Assembly: GCA_038087035.1 (NCBI GenBank)
Contig: CP051187.1
Location: 6,144,001-6,208,000, forward strand
Direction of reading: 5' to 3'
DNA from: Gloeotrichia echinulata CP02
GTDB taxonomy: Bacteria > Cyanobacteriota > Cyanobacteriia > Cyanobacteriales > Nostocaceae
Length of the DNA: 64,000 bases
Shown: positions 1 through 8,356 of the stretch, in pieces
Position numbering within the stretch: the first letter of the stretch is position 1
Layout of the letters: each line of letters opens with the position of its first letter
Translations under genes and position numbers: made by a program
The notes under the pieces: generated by a model
Database searches by the model: none
The model's input: only the letters and a program-made list of their open reading frames with translations
Told to the model about the DNA's origin: nothing

Positions 1-301
1 TTGATAGCCTGTATACAGTTGATCAAATTATTTAGGACTGCTATATCTGAAATTCAAACATATGAATAAACCTTACCTGTAACATCCTTTGATTGTGGTC
101 TATATGAAAGTAAATAGCTGTAAAATCACAAACAAAAACCATCAAGGGTCAACGGATGACGCTTGATGGTAGAACTTGATAGGGATTGACCTAGTACAAG
201 ATTTCGTAAGTTCGTATCTTGAGAAAATGAAATTTATCCCTTATAGTAGTGCTTTAGTGCTACTACAAAAATGAACGCTACCAAGTAATGAAAACCTGTA
301 C
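1..301. other. intergenic, no gene seen
   Basis: I see no coding frame here. There is a 9-bp inverted repeat, ACCATCAAG at 138-146 and CTTGATGGT at 162-170, without a T-run, and a weaker one at about 243-266 that could end the small minus-strand gene next to it. Confidence 0.4.
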
Positions 302-415
302 TTAGTCTTGGGAATGATTTGGAGGGAAAAGGTAGGCGATCGCCGCGTAACCAGATACAGTTAGTAAACTAACCAATAATCCTGCCAGGAAAACAGTAGA
401 CATTAGCAAAACCAT
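302..415 (-). CDS. 37-residue single-span membrane protein
   Basis: This short minus-strand frame begins with ATG at 415 (MVLLMSTVFLAGLLVSLL...) and stops at 302. It is almost wholly one hydrophobic helix (residues 1-27) followed by a short polar tail, YLFPPNHSQD. A HIP1 octamer lies inside the coding part. Size and layout resemble the tiny single-helix subunits of cyanobacterial thylakoid complexes (photosystem II, cytochrome b6f, or NDH-1 subunits such as NdhP/NdhQ), but I cannot assign it to a named subunit from memory. A second ATG at 403 would give 33 residues. There is no clear Shine-Dalgarno. It is transcribed in the same direction as the downstream-facing histidine kinase but about 90 bp beyond that gene's end. 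Confidence 0.5.
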   Translation of the reverse strand: MVLLMSTVFLAGLLVSLLTVSGYAAIAYLFPPNHSQD

Positions 416-505
416 ATTGTCGTAATTTCAGACTAACAAGTGGATATGACAAAACTATGACTACCTTGTGTCAATCCTTTGTATATACACTGATTTTTAT
501 TCGAT

Positions 506-1603
506 TTAAGCCAAAGGCAAGGAAAAGCGAAACGTACTACCAGATCCCTTCTCACTTTCTACCTGAATCTTACCACCTTGCAATTCCACCAACCGACAAG
601 AGATAGTTAAACCAATACCTGTGCCACCAGATTGACGAGCGCGGGATTGGTCGGATCGCCAGAAGCGCTCAAATACATGGGGTAAATCCTCTGGGGCAAT
701 ACCAATACCTGTATCAATAACTGCAATCCAGAGTTGATATGCTTCCGTCCAAACACGGATAGTAATTGAGCCTTGAATAGTGTAACGTACTGCATTACCA
801 AGTAAATTTATCAGCACCTGTTCTGTGCGTTCCATATCGGCTGATACCATTGGCATTGGGGATGGACATTCTAAGCCCAGAACTGGGCCATCTTCTAAGA
901 GCTGGTCGGTAAATTTTTCCACCAACGACTCTAACAAAGGACGCAAATTCACCCGCTGGATATTAATTGGGAGATAACCGGCTTCTGCTTTTGAAAGTTC
1001 TTGCAAATCATTTACTAAACGCTCTAAGCGCTTAGTTTCTTTTGCTAATCGCCGATAAATTTCCGCAGAAGGTTCAATTTCGCCATCAGCGAGTTCTTCT
1101 AAGTAACCACGAACAACTGTCAACGGTGTTCGTAGTTCATGAGTCATATCGCCAATTAGTTCCCGTCGTCGCGCTTCCACCCCTTCTAAACTTGCGGCCA
1201 TGCGGTTGAAACTAACACCTAATCGATTGAGTTCTGGAATGTCAGACATGGGTAGTCGTGCTTGAAGATTACCAGCAGCAAACTTTTGGGTGATTTGTTC
1301 CATTTCAGTCAACCGCAGCATGATCCGTTTGGATACCCAATAACTTAATCCTCCAGCAGCGGTTGTACCAACTATCACTGACCAGAGAGTGCTTCGTCGC
1401 CAAGCAGTTTCAAATCCTTCGACTAATTCAGTGCGGATATTAATTAAATCTAATCCTTCATTTTCTAGTCTTTGTAAATGCAAGACAAAAAGACGGGGAG
1501 AAGAGATTTTACTGATAATTACAAGACTAACCAATCCCACAATCATTACTACTAGGTGGGAGAATAATAAGCGCGATCGCAAGCCAATTTTCATCATGCT
1601 CAC
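506..1603 (-). CDS. sensor histidine kinase with HAMP domain
   Basis: This is a membrane sensor kinase that phosphorylates a partner response regulator. Two membrane spans (about residues 11-32 and 73-90) enclose a short external loop of about 40 residues. A HAMP linker follows (about 91-143), then the dimerisation helix with the phospho-accepting His155 in the motif MTHELRTP, and a HATPase domain with an N-box (LINLLGNAVRYT), a G1 box (DTGIGIAPED) and a G2 box (GGTGIGLTIS). The gene starts at GTG 1603, overlapping the stop of the regulator gene upstream by 4 bases (GTGA); ATG codons 6 and 9 bases further in are alternatives. Overlap and shared direction indicate translational coupling with the regulator, so the two form one system. 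The external loop is too short to suggest a ligand. Specificity is unknown. Confidence 0.9.
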   Translation of the reverse strand: MSMMKIGLRSRLLFSHLVVMIVGLVSLVIISKISSPRLFVLHLQRLENEGLDLINIRTELVEGFETAWRRSTLWSVIVGTTAAGGLSYWVSKRIMLRLTEMEQITQKFAAGNLQARLPMSDIPELNRLGVSFNRMAASLEGVEARRRELIGDMTHELRTPLTVVRGYLEELADGEIEPSAEIYRRLAKETKRLERLVNDLQELSKAEAGYLPINIQRVNLRPLLESLVEKFTDQLLEDGPVLGLECPSPMPMVSADMERTEQVLINLLGNAVRYTIQGSITIRVWTEAYQLWIAVIDTGIGIAPEDLPHVFERFWRSDQSRARQSGGTGIGLTISCRLVELQGGKIQVESEKGSGSTFRFSLPLA

Positions 1604-2310
1604 ATCACCGGCGAATCTTCAAATTTATAGCCTACCCCAACAACGGTTTTAATAAAAGTGGGATTAGCCGGGTCTGGCTCAATTTTTTTCCGCAACCGGG
1701 CTACATGAGTATCCACCACGCGCTCATCTCCAAAAAAGTTATCGCCCCAAAGTTTATCAATTAACTGTGTACGGTTCCACACTCGACCAGGATGGCTGAC
1801 AAAGGTGCTTAATAAATTAAATTCTAAGGTAGTTAAATCCAAAATTTCTGGAGGTTGGGAATTTATTTGGCGGTTAGCAGTGCGCTGGTCTATATCTACT
1901 ATAAAATGTTGAGTACGATTCACCTGATATTGTCCCCCTTGACGGAGACTACGCCGCAACAAAGCCCGTACCCTAGCTACCAATTCTCTGGGGCTGAAGG
2001 GTTTAACCATATAATCATCAGCACCAGTAGACAAACCAATCACCCGATCAATTTCTTCACCCTTAGCTGTGAGCATTAATATATAAGGGTCTTTTGCACC
2101 TGGTTTTTGACGTATTCTGGCACAAACCTCCAACCCATCTAAATTAGGAATCATTAAGTCGAGAATAATTAAATCTGGTGGTTGCTCTTGAAACATCCGC
2201 AACGCATTCACACCATCACGGCTAATGCGACAGACAAATCCTTCTTTTTGTAAAGAAAGTTGGATTAATTGAGCAATTTCTGGTTCATCCTCAACAATTA
2301 AAATATCCAT
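1600..2310 (-). CDS. OmpR/PhoB-family response regulator
   Basis: This DNA-binding response regulator is controlled by phosphorylation. The receiver domain (residues 1-120) has the acidic pocket EDE at 7-9, the phospho-acceptor Asp51 in ILDLMIP, the switch Thr in MLTAKG and the conserved Lys in VKPFSP. The C-terminal winged helix (about 135-232) carries the typical LTTLEFNLL start, the RVVDTHVARLRKKIE recognition helix and the VVGVGYKF wing. Length (236 residues) is normal for the family. It is the first gene of a two-gene operon with the histidine kinase that overlaps its stop. The target genes are not evident from the window, and I do not assign a symbol because several cyanobacterial regulators look alike. 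Confidence 0.92.
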   Translation of the reverse strand: MDILIVEDEPEIAQLIQLSLQKEGFVCRISRDGVNALRMFQEQPPDLIILDLMIPNLDGLEVCARIRQKPGAKDPYILMLTAKGEEIDRVIGLSTGADDYMVKPFSPRELVARVRALLRRSLRQGGQYQVNRTQHFIVDIDQRTANRQINSQPPEILDLTTLEFNLLSTFVSHPGRVWNRTQLIDKLWGDNFFGDERVVDTHVARLRKKIEPDPANPTFIKTVVGVGYKFEDSPVM

Positions 2311-2527
2311 CTTGATTAAGAGTGAGCGAAATACGCAGAGAAATTTCCTAACTTGAAAATAGCACTAATTTCTGAGTTGTGAGTAGAAGCCGCAATATTT
2401 TTATCCCCTCCTTGTCGGCGAAGTAGACGGGGAACTATCTTGTCATTCTCGCTCCGTCAGCGCGAATTAACAAAACTATTTACTGTACGTAAAAATCCCC
2501 CAAATCCTTACCAATGACAATTGACAT

Positions 2528-3265
2528 TTAAACACTGGAATTAGACAGCGTGCGGTAATTATAGCCTACAGTGGAATCCTTTTGGATATATTTTTTAATG
2601 CTATCTAAGTCAATGAAATAGTCAGCAACATCAATCAAGCTATCGCTGGTCATTGTTCGCAGACTGACAACTTCTACCCGCGCTCCTTTACTGGTGACAG
2701 CATTGACAGCATAAGCTAGATCTCCATCTCCACTAACTAAAATCGCAGTATCGTAGTAGGGAGATAAAGTAATCATATCTACAGCAATTTCTACATTTAG
2801 ATTGGGTTTTTTAGAATTATCTACAGCTGAAAATTCTTTAGTGACGACACGATAGCCATTCCGACGCATCCAGAATAAAAAACCCTGTTGTTTTTCATGG
2901 GAGCGTAGACGTGTAGATGGTGGTCGTGAGATATCAGTTATGGTATAAAAAAAAGCACGTAGCAGTCGGGAACTATCAGTTAAACAACAAAGAAATTTCA
3001 GATAGTCAATTTCAATTCCCAGTTGGCTAGCTGCTTGAAATAGGCTTAAACCATCAATAAAAATTGCAATTCGCCCACGATGTATGCCCTCAAAAATGGC
3101 ACTATAGTTTACAGGGTTTGGCTTTTTTGTCCCTTCACCCCCCATATTATTCTTCATTAAGATTGGTCTTTGCCAATGCGGTTTTTGGCTCAGACGTTTA
3201 TCTTCATTTTTTTCTTTGCTAAAAGGAGAAATAGTCATTAGATTCCTCGGTATTTTAAATCTCAA
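2528..3265 (-). CDS. LabA-like NYN-domain protein
   Basis: A NYN (PIN-like nuclease fold, formerly DUF88) domain occupies about residues 62-235. The conserved acidic positions are visible: the IFIDG motif at 68-72, VEIAVDM near 160, and the SGDGDLAYAV motif near 180, which together would form the metal site of a ribonuclease-type fold. In cyanobacteria this family includes LabA, linked to circadian output, and several LabA-like paralogs; which one this is cannot be told here. The first 50 residues are polar, low in conservation, and may be partly untranslated: internal ATGs at residues 10, 37 and 41 are possible starts. The gene stands alone, with a spacer of more than 800 bp upstream. Confidence 0.78.
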   Translation of the reverse strand: MRFKIPRNLMTISPFSKEKNEDKRLSQKPHWQRPILMKNNMGGEGTKKPNPVNYSAIFEGIHRGRIAIFIDGLSLFQAASQLGIEIDYLKFLCCLTDSSRLLRAFFYTITDISRPPSTRLRSHEKQQGFLFWMRRNGYRVVTKEFSAVDNSKKPNLNVEIAVDMITLSPYYDTAILVSGDGDLAYAVNAVTSKGARVEVVSLRTMTSDSLIDVADYFIDLDSIKKYIQKDSTVGYNYRTLSNSSV

Positions 3266-3721
3266 AAAACTCTTGGGAACTAGGTCATGGAAAATCCGTG
3301 CTGATAAATCAGCCTAGCAGCCAGTGGTATTCGGTGATTTGCTGCAAATGAACTTAACTCATGTTGACAGTGCAGATTTAACGCCATATTCCCGCCACCT
3401 ACAGATATACCACTCGTTACCTACTCTCATTGACTTTTGATCAGGTACAGGCTAAACGCAAGCAGATTCCAGCACAGGTAGGCAGTTGAGTGATCTGAGG
3501 CATATATTTTTATTGTACATCTATATTTAAATAAGCTTCCATCAAAACTATTTTTACATATTGATGCCTTGATATTTGGCGCAAATAATGGGGCGTAAGC
3601 CTTGCATCATCAAAAGTTTCTTCTGACTATTGTGGGTAGCAAATAAAAGATTTTCTTAAGGATTTAACCGCAAGTATTAATAACTATTTCGTTGAGGATA
3701 GATTTAAATCTATAGTAGACA
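3266..3721. other. intergenic, no gene seen
   Basis: This is an AT-rich spacer between the LabA-like gene and a MITE. I see no credible reading frame, tRNA or long inverted repeat. Confidence 0.4.
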
Positions 3722-3905
3722 TTACAGCGATTTTCAGGTAAATGAACCACATTTTTATATCTCACGCATTCGCGGAGCGTCCCGTAGGGAAGGCGCATTC
3801 GCGGAGCGTCTCGCAGAGAAGGCGCATTCGCGGAGCGTCCCGTAGGGAAGGAACAAAGAAATACAGATATCGGGGTGTGGTCTAAATACCTGAAAACTGC
3901 TGTAA
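3722..3905. mobile_element. MITE-like element, family 1, copy A
   Basis: Terminal inverted repeats of about 29 bp bound this 184-bp element: TTACAGC.ATTTTCAGGTAA at the left (3722-3750) and its complement at the right (3877-3905). Two other copies with the same ends occur at 6209-6305 and 13911-14047, each with a different core. The core here holds three tandem 29-bp repeats. It codes for nothing; an 89-residue frame through it is a by-product of the repeats. Confidence 0.75.
3765..3851 (+). repeat. three tandem 29-bp repeats
   Basis: Three consecutive 29-bp units start at 3765, 3794 and 3823. Units 1 and 3 are identical and unit 2 differs at a few positions. Each begins CGCATTCGCGGAGCGT and contains an imperfect palindrome. 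The same motif in degenerate form is seen near 19230-19270. This is a dispersed repeat type common in Nostoc genomes. Confidence 0.85.
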
Positions 3906-3924
3906 GATAGTATTTATGGGGGTA

Positions 3925-3946
3925 GGGGCGCAAGGCCTTGCGCCCC
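3925..3946. repeat. 22-bp dispersed palindrome (GCGCAAGGCCTTGCGC core)
   Basis: A perfect 22-bp palindrome. The same sequence occurs at 6249-6270, 13946-13967, 13987-14008 and 56038-56059, with a variant at 36087-36108 and a half-copy near 26435. Confidence 0.9.
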
Positions 3947-3952
3947 GACTGT

Positions 3953-4080
3953 TATAGTTTTTTCGTGAAGTTTGTCAGGGGTCAAAAGTCAAGAGTCAAA
4001 AAAACCTGGACTTTTGACCCTTGACTGTTGACTCTTGACCACCATAGCGGAAAATATATGTGGACCGAGAGTAGGTCTTG
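3953..4080 (+). repeat. dispersed palindromic repeat, copy 1
   Basis: A block of about 128 bp runs from TTATAGTTTTTTCGTGAA to GAGAGTAGGTCTTG. Its middle is an imperfect inverted repeat built from TCAAAAGTCAAGAGTC-type words. The reverse complement of the same block is found at 35691-35806, so this is a mobile or dispersed unit rather than a private terminator. Confidence 0.75.
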
Positions 4081-4097
4081 TTATTTTTTGGAAGTCC

Positions 4098-4994
4098 CTA
4101 AGTTTTACTAATTTGACCCCAGGCTTTGACGACTGACCGTAAATTCTTGGGTAGTTTATCTAGGGAAATATCGTTGTATTGAACTGTACCCTCTCGGCTA
4201 GTGAGGCTATAGGTAATGTAATCAGCAGCACCGCTGGGTGCGGGGTAACTCAGATTCTTGAAATCACCAAATCGGGAGCGTTGTAAAAATCGCTGAAACT
4301 GTTCTACTTGTTGTACAGAAATCCGGTGAACGCTGCGCTCAGAATCATTTGCATCACCAATCCGCACGCGAATTAAAGTCCCGTCATTGAGCAAGACAGT
4401 TTGATAAGTTCTACCAGTTAAGCCACCACTAGAAATTTGGCGAAATACTACACCTTTATCTAAAGGTGGTGGTAACTCATTTGGCGGAATTTTTACAGGT
4501 TCAATCGTATTTGTTGTGATTCCGCTAGGCTTTTGATTTAGTCTGACGATGGAACCTGTTTCATTGGTGTGATAAATCCACTTTTCTTGGCCATTAGATA
4601 CCACAACTAGCCAACCAGGAACTAATGCTTGGGTACAGATTTCATCGGGTTGAGGTAATTCTAAGCAACCATTACGCCAAGTTTGCTGGCGATAGTCAAC
4701 AATTTGCAGTTTTTTTCGGGAAATTCCCTGTTTCTGGGATAAATCTTGTAACACTGCGTTAACTATTGGACGTGGTAAGCCCTTGGCGCGGAGATTTTCT
4801 TTGATAACCTCATTTGTTGTTTCTGGTAACGGATTTGCATTTGCAGTGGAGTTATTGATTAGTGTTAATCCGCTACTAACAGATAAAATTCCAGTTAACA
4901 CTAAAGCAGTGATAATTTTTGCTTGATTGGTGGTCAAATAATCTCTCATTAGGTTTTTCATAGTCAAGTAATAAGATAAATGATGATTCAGCAC
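4098..4994 (-). CDS. secreted or membrane-anchored cyanobacterial protein of unknown function
   Basis: I do not recognise a named family. After a short cytoplasmic lead there is one hydrophobic segment (about residues 28-45, ALVLTGILSVSSGLTLI) followed by an Ala/Asn-rich stretch that could be a signal-peptidase site, so the bulk of the protein (about 55-298) is probably periplasmic. That part has two halves: residues 60-155 include WRNGCLELP and CTQALVPGWLVVV, with two Cys that could pair, and residues 185-298 form a separate domain. The start is uncertain; the ATG for MKNLMRDYL at 4961 would place the hydrophobic segment more normally. It has no operon partner. Confidence 0.65.
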   Translation of the reverse strand: MLNHHLSYYLTMKNLMRDYLTTNQAKIITALVLTGILSVSSGLTLINNSTANANPLPETTNEVIKENLRAKGLPRPIVNAVLQDLSQKQGISRKKLQIVDYRQQTWRNGCLELPQPDEICTQALVPGWLVVVSNGQEKWIYHTNETGSIVRLNQKPSGITTNTIEPVKIPPNELPPPLDKGVVFRQISSGGLTGRTYQTVLLNDGTLIRVRIGDANDSERSVHRISVQQVEQFQRFLQRSRFGDFKNLSYPAPSGAADYITYSLTSREGTVQYNDISLDKLPKNLRSVVKAWGQISKT

Positions 4995-5364
4995 TGATGA
5001 GCTACTAAATTAGGTCGGTGCAAATAAACCTTCCTAGTTGTTTCTCATTTTTCATTGGTCATTTTGCGTCTGGGTATACGGAGTTTTTTCCCAGATAAAA
5101 CGGTAATTATATAGGTACTAAATATATGGTAAACACAAAAGCGCCCGTATTCTCAGGGAGATGAGAATATAGACGCTTGTGTGCTTATTATTTGTTCCTG
5201 AATTTTTATGAGATTTTTATAGTAATTTTGCTAATAATGCTAATAAATTTATATACCATTATCTTAAATCATCCCATCCAATGAAGTGATTGACTAATTT
5301 TAACCACATCATAGATATGAGATATATACCTAGGGAAATATAATTTTCAAAACGCAATCTAGTA
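4995..5364. other. intergenic with long imperfect hairpin
   Basis: No gene is seen. At 5133-5182 there is an imperfect hairpin with outer arms ACACAA-AGCG / CGCTTGTGT and inner arms TATTCTC / GAGAATA. It could be a terminator or a small structured RNA; there is no T-run right after it, so neither is established. Confidence 0.4.
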
Positions 5365-5919
5365 TCAAGCACTGACGGGCTGACGTTCAACTAGGGGATT
5401 ATTATTAGGTGCATCAAATCTAATAGTACTAGCTGCCCAGTCTTTCAAATCGGGTGCTAGCCAGACTAGTTTGCGGAGAATTTCGTCATTCACCCACAAT
5501 ACCAGCGGAAAGTGCAGTTTTTTGCGAAACTCATCTCGCATAAGATTGGTGCTGATAATCAGTTGATTAATCGCCACAACAGATTCTAAACCCCTGATCA
5601 TCAAAGCATCAGGTTGAGAAACATCAATTGTAGTTGTAATTGTGGTATACAGCGTTTCAGCGCTAGGAGCGAGATGTACCTCTTGGATATTAGCTGAAGA
5701 AAATTCCGTTAACAAATTTAGTATTTGCTGTTGCTTCTTAACAGAGTTACAACAAGCCAAAATCAGCGAAAATTCGCCTGTAGAAACCATCATTGCCCTT
5801 GCTAATCTCTTAGTGGCTGCTACGGTGCTTACCATGTTGTCTTGCGAATTACTCAAGCCAAGCATTTCCAACCTACCTTTGCTTTGAAAATTATCTGAGT
5901 CCTTTAAGTTTAATTGCAC
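5365..5919 (-). CDS. hypothetical protein, possibly the N-terminal domain of a once longer protein
   Basis: The 184-residue product has no signal peptide and no membrane span. Residues 30-170 alternate hydrophobic strands and helices (FSLILACC, ALMIRGLESVVAINQLI, FPLVLWVN), like a P-loop-type alpha/beta fold but without any GxxxxGK[ST] loop. My recollection is that similar sequence forms the N-terminal part of larger cyanobacterial proteins that continue into TPR repeats, and this one stops abruptly after WAASTIRFDAPNN, which suggests truncation. That is an inference and needs a homology search. Alternative ATG starts exist at residues 19 and 29. It stands alone. Confidence 0.55.
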   Translation of the reverse strand: MQLNLKDSDNFQSKGRLEMLGLSNSQDNMVSTVAATKRLARAMMVSTGEFSLILACCNSVKKQQQILNLLTEFSSANIQEVHLAPSAETLYTTITTTIDVSQPDALMIRGLESVVAINQLIISTNLMRDEFRKKLHFPLVLWVNDEILRKLVWLAPDLKDWAASTIRFDAPNNNPLVERQPVSA

Positions 5920-6208
5920 CGTACATTAGTAATCAAAAGTATTTTTGAGTAATTACGATGACGTTATGATCAATGTCCATGCCGTAATGGTACGCAAGAT
6001 TTCTAGAGTAAGGATGTGGTGTATCACCCCACATTTACGGTAATAGTGAAATAATGTTGTAATAATAAAAACTCAAATCGCCTGAAAGGGTGATGGGAGA
6101 TAGGGTAACGGGGTAATGGGGAGAATAATAACGCCAAATTCCCAACTCCCAATTTTTTTTACTCCCGTTAACTTGTACTAACAAAGTACTAAAGTACAAA
6201 TGTTCACC

Positions 6209-6305
6209 TTACAGCAATTTTCACTCATTTGAACCACAGATCTTCGTAGGGGCGCAAGGCCTTGCGCCCCTACCCTGTGGTCTATTTACCTGAAAATGGC
6301 TGTAA
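6209..6305. mobile_element. MITE-like element, family 1, copy B
   Basis: A 97-bp element with the same inverted termini as the copies at 3722 and 13911 (TTACAGC... / ...GGCTGTAA). Its core is one copy of the 22-bp GCGCAAGGCCTTGCGC palindrome (6249-6270). It lies just upstream of the glycosidase gene. The rest of the 5920-6408 spacer shows only short C-rich heptamer tracts. Confidence 0.75.
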
Positions 6306-6408
6306 CAGGAGTACTCCCAACTTCCCACTTCCCTACCTCCCAGGGGTATAATGCAACTTATGTCCGGGTATCCTAGTCATAGTTTGTGTGTAAGGATGCC
6401 TGTACCCA

Positions 6409-7686
6409 ATGATGAAAAGATTTGTAGAATGGTGTGTTGAGTTGAGTTGGTGGCAATTTCGCCAAAGCAGAAAGTGGGTATTATTTTTCGTCATGCTGGC
6501 CTTGAGTATGACAGCTACACTGATGCTATCGTTTCCCTTGTATGCTCAAAATTCTCCTGCAGGAACTGACAAGTCAGGGCTGGCGCGATCGCCTGCATCG
6601 GAGTTAAGGGGGGTATGGTTAACTAATATTGATAGCGATGTCCTATTTGAGCGCGATCGCCTGAAAAATTCTTTGCAAAGGCTCAAATCTCTCAACTTCA
6701 ACACCGTCTATCCTACGGTGTGGAATTGGGGCTACACATTATATCCTAGCAAAGTTGCTGCCAATGTGATCGGGCGATCGCTCGACCCCACACCCGGACT
6801 CCAAGGGCGAGACATGCTCAAGGAAGTTGTCCAAGAGGGACATAAACAAGGATTAACAGTCATTCCCTGGTTTGAATTTGGCTTTATGGCCCCTGCTGAT
6901 TCCGAATTAGCCAAACGTCATCCCCAATGGCTAACCAGTCTGAGTAACGGTAAGCAAATTGTTAAAGAAGGCGTCCATGAAAGAGTTTGGCTAAATCCCT
7001 TTCGCCCAGATGTGCAACAATTCATGCAAGATTTAATTGTTGAAATCGTCAAAAACTACGATATCGACGGCATTCAAGTAGATGACCATTTTGGCTTACC
7101 AGCAGAATTGGGCTACGATGCCTATACAGTGGCGCTATATAAAAAAGAACATCGTGGTCAATCACCATCCCAAAACCCGCAAAACCCAGAATGGTTGCGG
7201 TGGAGGGCTGCTAAAATCACAGGATTTTTCAAGCGAGTATTTAGAGCCATCAAAGCGAGTAAAAAAGATTGCCTAGTTTCCGTTGCGCCTAACCCCCAGC
7301 GATTCTCCTACAACTATTTTTTAGCAGACTGGCAGAAATGGGAACGCCTAGGACTGGTAGAAGACTTGGTGTTACAAGTATATCGCAATGATCTCAATGT
7401 CTTTATCAGCGAATTAGAGTACCCAGAAGTAAAAGCAGCAAAGAGTCATATTCCCGTCAGCATCGGTATTTTGACAGGACTGAAGAACAGATCTGTACCA
7501 ATGCAACAGATACAAACACAAGTGCAAAAAGTGCGCGATCGCAACTTCGCCGGGGTATCATTCTTTTTCTATGAAACCCTCTGGAATATCAGCCAAGAAA
7601 AACCCCAAGAGCGTCAAACAGCCTTCCAAAAAATCTTTCCCACACCAGTAGGATACCCAAATTTGCTCACAGGGTGGAAGCCCTAG
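6409..7686 (+). CDS. exported glycosyl hydrolase-like protein (GHL10/DUF187 family)
   Basis: This is a predicted exported glycosidase-like protein. Residues 19-47 form a signal or anchor segment (VLFFVMLALSMTATLMLSFPLYAQ), preceded by basic residues. The catalytic-type TIM barrel starts at ELRGVWLTNIDSDVL (about 66) and includes NFNTVYPTVWNWGY, VIPWFEFGFM, the WLNPFRPDVQQF segment, YDIDGIQVDDHFG and SVAPNPQRF. These are hallmarks of the family 10-like (GHL10) group, in which the DD of QVDDHFG and the E of WFEFG are likely active-site acids. Its substrate is unknown; a cell-wall or exopolysaccharide role is a family-level guess. It is a single gene flanked on both sides by MITE clusters. Confidence 0.85.
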   Translation: MMKRFVEWCVELSWWQFRQSRKWVLFFVMLALSMTATLMLSFPLYAQNSPAGTDKSGLARSPASELRGVWLTNIDSDVLFERDRLKNSLQRLKSLNFNTVYPTVWNWGYTLYPSKVAANVIGRSLDPTPGLQGRDMLKEVVQEGHKQGLTVIPWFEFGFMAPADSELAKRHPQWLTSLSNGKQIVKEGVHERVWLNPFRPDVQQFMQDLIVEIVKNYDIDGIQVDDHFGLPAELGYDAYTVALYKKEHRGQSPSQNPQNPEWLRWRAAKITGFFKRVFRAIKASKKDCLVSVAPNPQRFSYNYFLADWQKWERLGLVEDLVLQVYRNDLNVFISELEYPEVKAAKSHIPVSIGILTGLKNRSVPMQQIQTQVQKVRDRNFAGVSFFFYETLWNISQEKPQERQTAFQKIFPTPVGYPNLLTGWKP

Positions 7687-7760
7687 GGGAGTGCTGATAG
7701 CAATTTTTTATGAAGCTACATAGAATTCGATCCCCCCTAGTCCCGCGATTTCAAAGTCTT

Positions 7761-8055
7761 TAGGACTTACGCACTGTACAAATAAATCATGATATGCTGT
7801 CACCAAAATAGGTCATTTCCAGCTTTGATGAATAATTGCTTGATGGTAAATATAGCGGTTCTCAATTGAATGCAATACAAAATTATATTGTCGCGTGTAG
7901 GGGCACGGCACTGCCGTGCCCTTACGAGTGTATTGGACTCAACCGAGAACCGCTATAGATCCGCGCTTTTGGGGTTTAGCAGTGCTAAACCCCTACGACA
8001 GATGTAATTTTCCTGAAAAACATATTTAGTAGTTTTTGTCAATGCGTAAGTCCTA
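7761..8055. mobile_element. MITE family 2 (TAGGACTTACGCA ends), interrupted by another MITE
   Basis: The outer element runs from TAGGACTTACGCA (7761) to TGCGTAAGTCCTA (8055). It contains a GGGGTTTAGCAGTGCTAAACCCC palindrome near 7971-7995. Related copies are at 26069-26395 (full, also interrupted) and 50682-50808 (one half only). The inner element at 7851-7957 breaks it. No coding content. Confidence 0.75.
7851..7957. mobile_element. MITE nested in family-2 element (TA target type)
   Basis: A 107-bp element with perfect 13-bp ends, TATAGCGGTTCTC and GAGAACCGCTATA, and a GGGGCACGGCACTGCCGTGCC palindrome in the core. Comparison with the uninterrupted relative at 50700-50725 shows the insertion site was GGTAAA-TA-GATC, so the element appears to have duplicated a TA, as IS630/Tc1-type elements do. 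Confidence 0.7.
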
Positions 8056-8064
8056 GTCCTATGA

Positions 8065-8212
8065 AATACCACTAAAACGCTGACACATGTAGGAGCGAGT
8101 GGGGGCACGGCATTGCCGTGCCCCTACAGCTGGTATCATATCGTGTGGATTTAGGGGTATCTAAAAATTTATCCTGCTAAACAAATAGTTTGAAATCGCG
8201 GGACTAGCCCCC
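8065..8212 (+). repeat. 148-bp dispersed repeat, copy 1
   Basis: Nearly identical (3 differences that I can count) to 55450-55597 over 148 bp. It contains a GGGGCACGGCATTGCCGTGCCCC palindrome. Its last part, TTTGAAATCGCGGGACTAG, recurs inverted at 7731-7752, so the whole 7.73-8.21 kb block is bounded by inverted repeats. Confidence 0.85.
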
Positions 8213-8356
8213 CTTATTAAGGAGGGGAACCAATACTGCTCGGTTAAGCCCAAAAACCTTAACCCACGTAGGTTGGGTTGAGGAACGTAGACCCGAAGGG
8301 GCCAAGCGAAGGCCGAGTTAGAAAGAGGAATAATTCCGATAGAAACGGATTTGATA

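Noticed and set aside
3664..3933. 89-residue minus-strand frame
   Set aside because: It is a translation through a MITE and its tandem 29-bp repeats; composition is not protein-like and there is no ribosome site.
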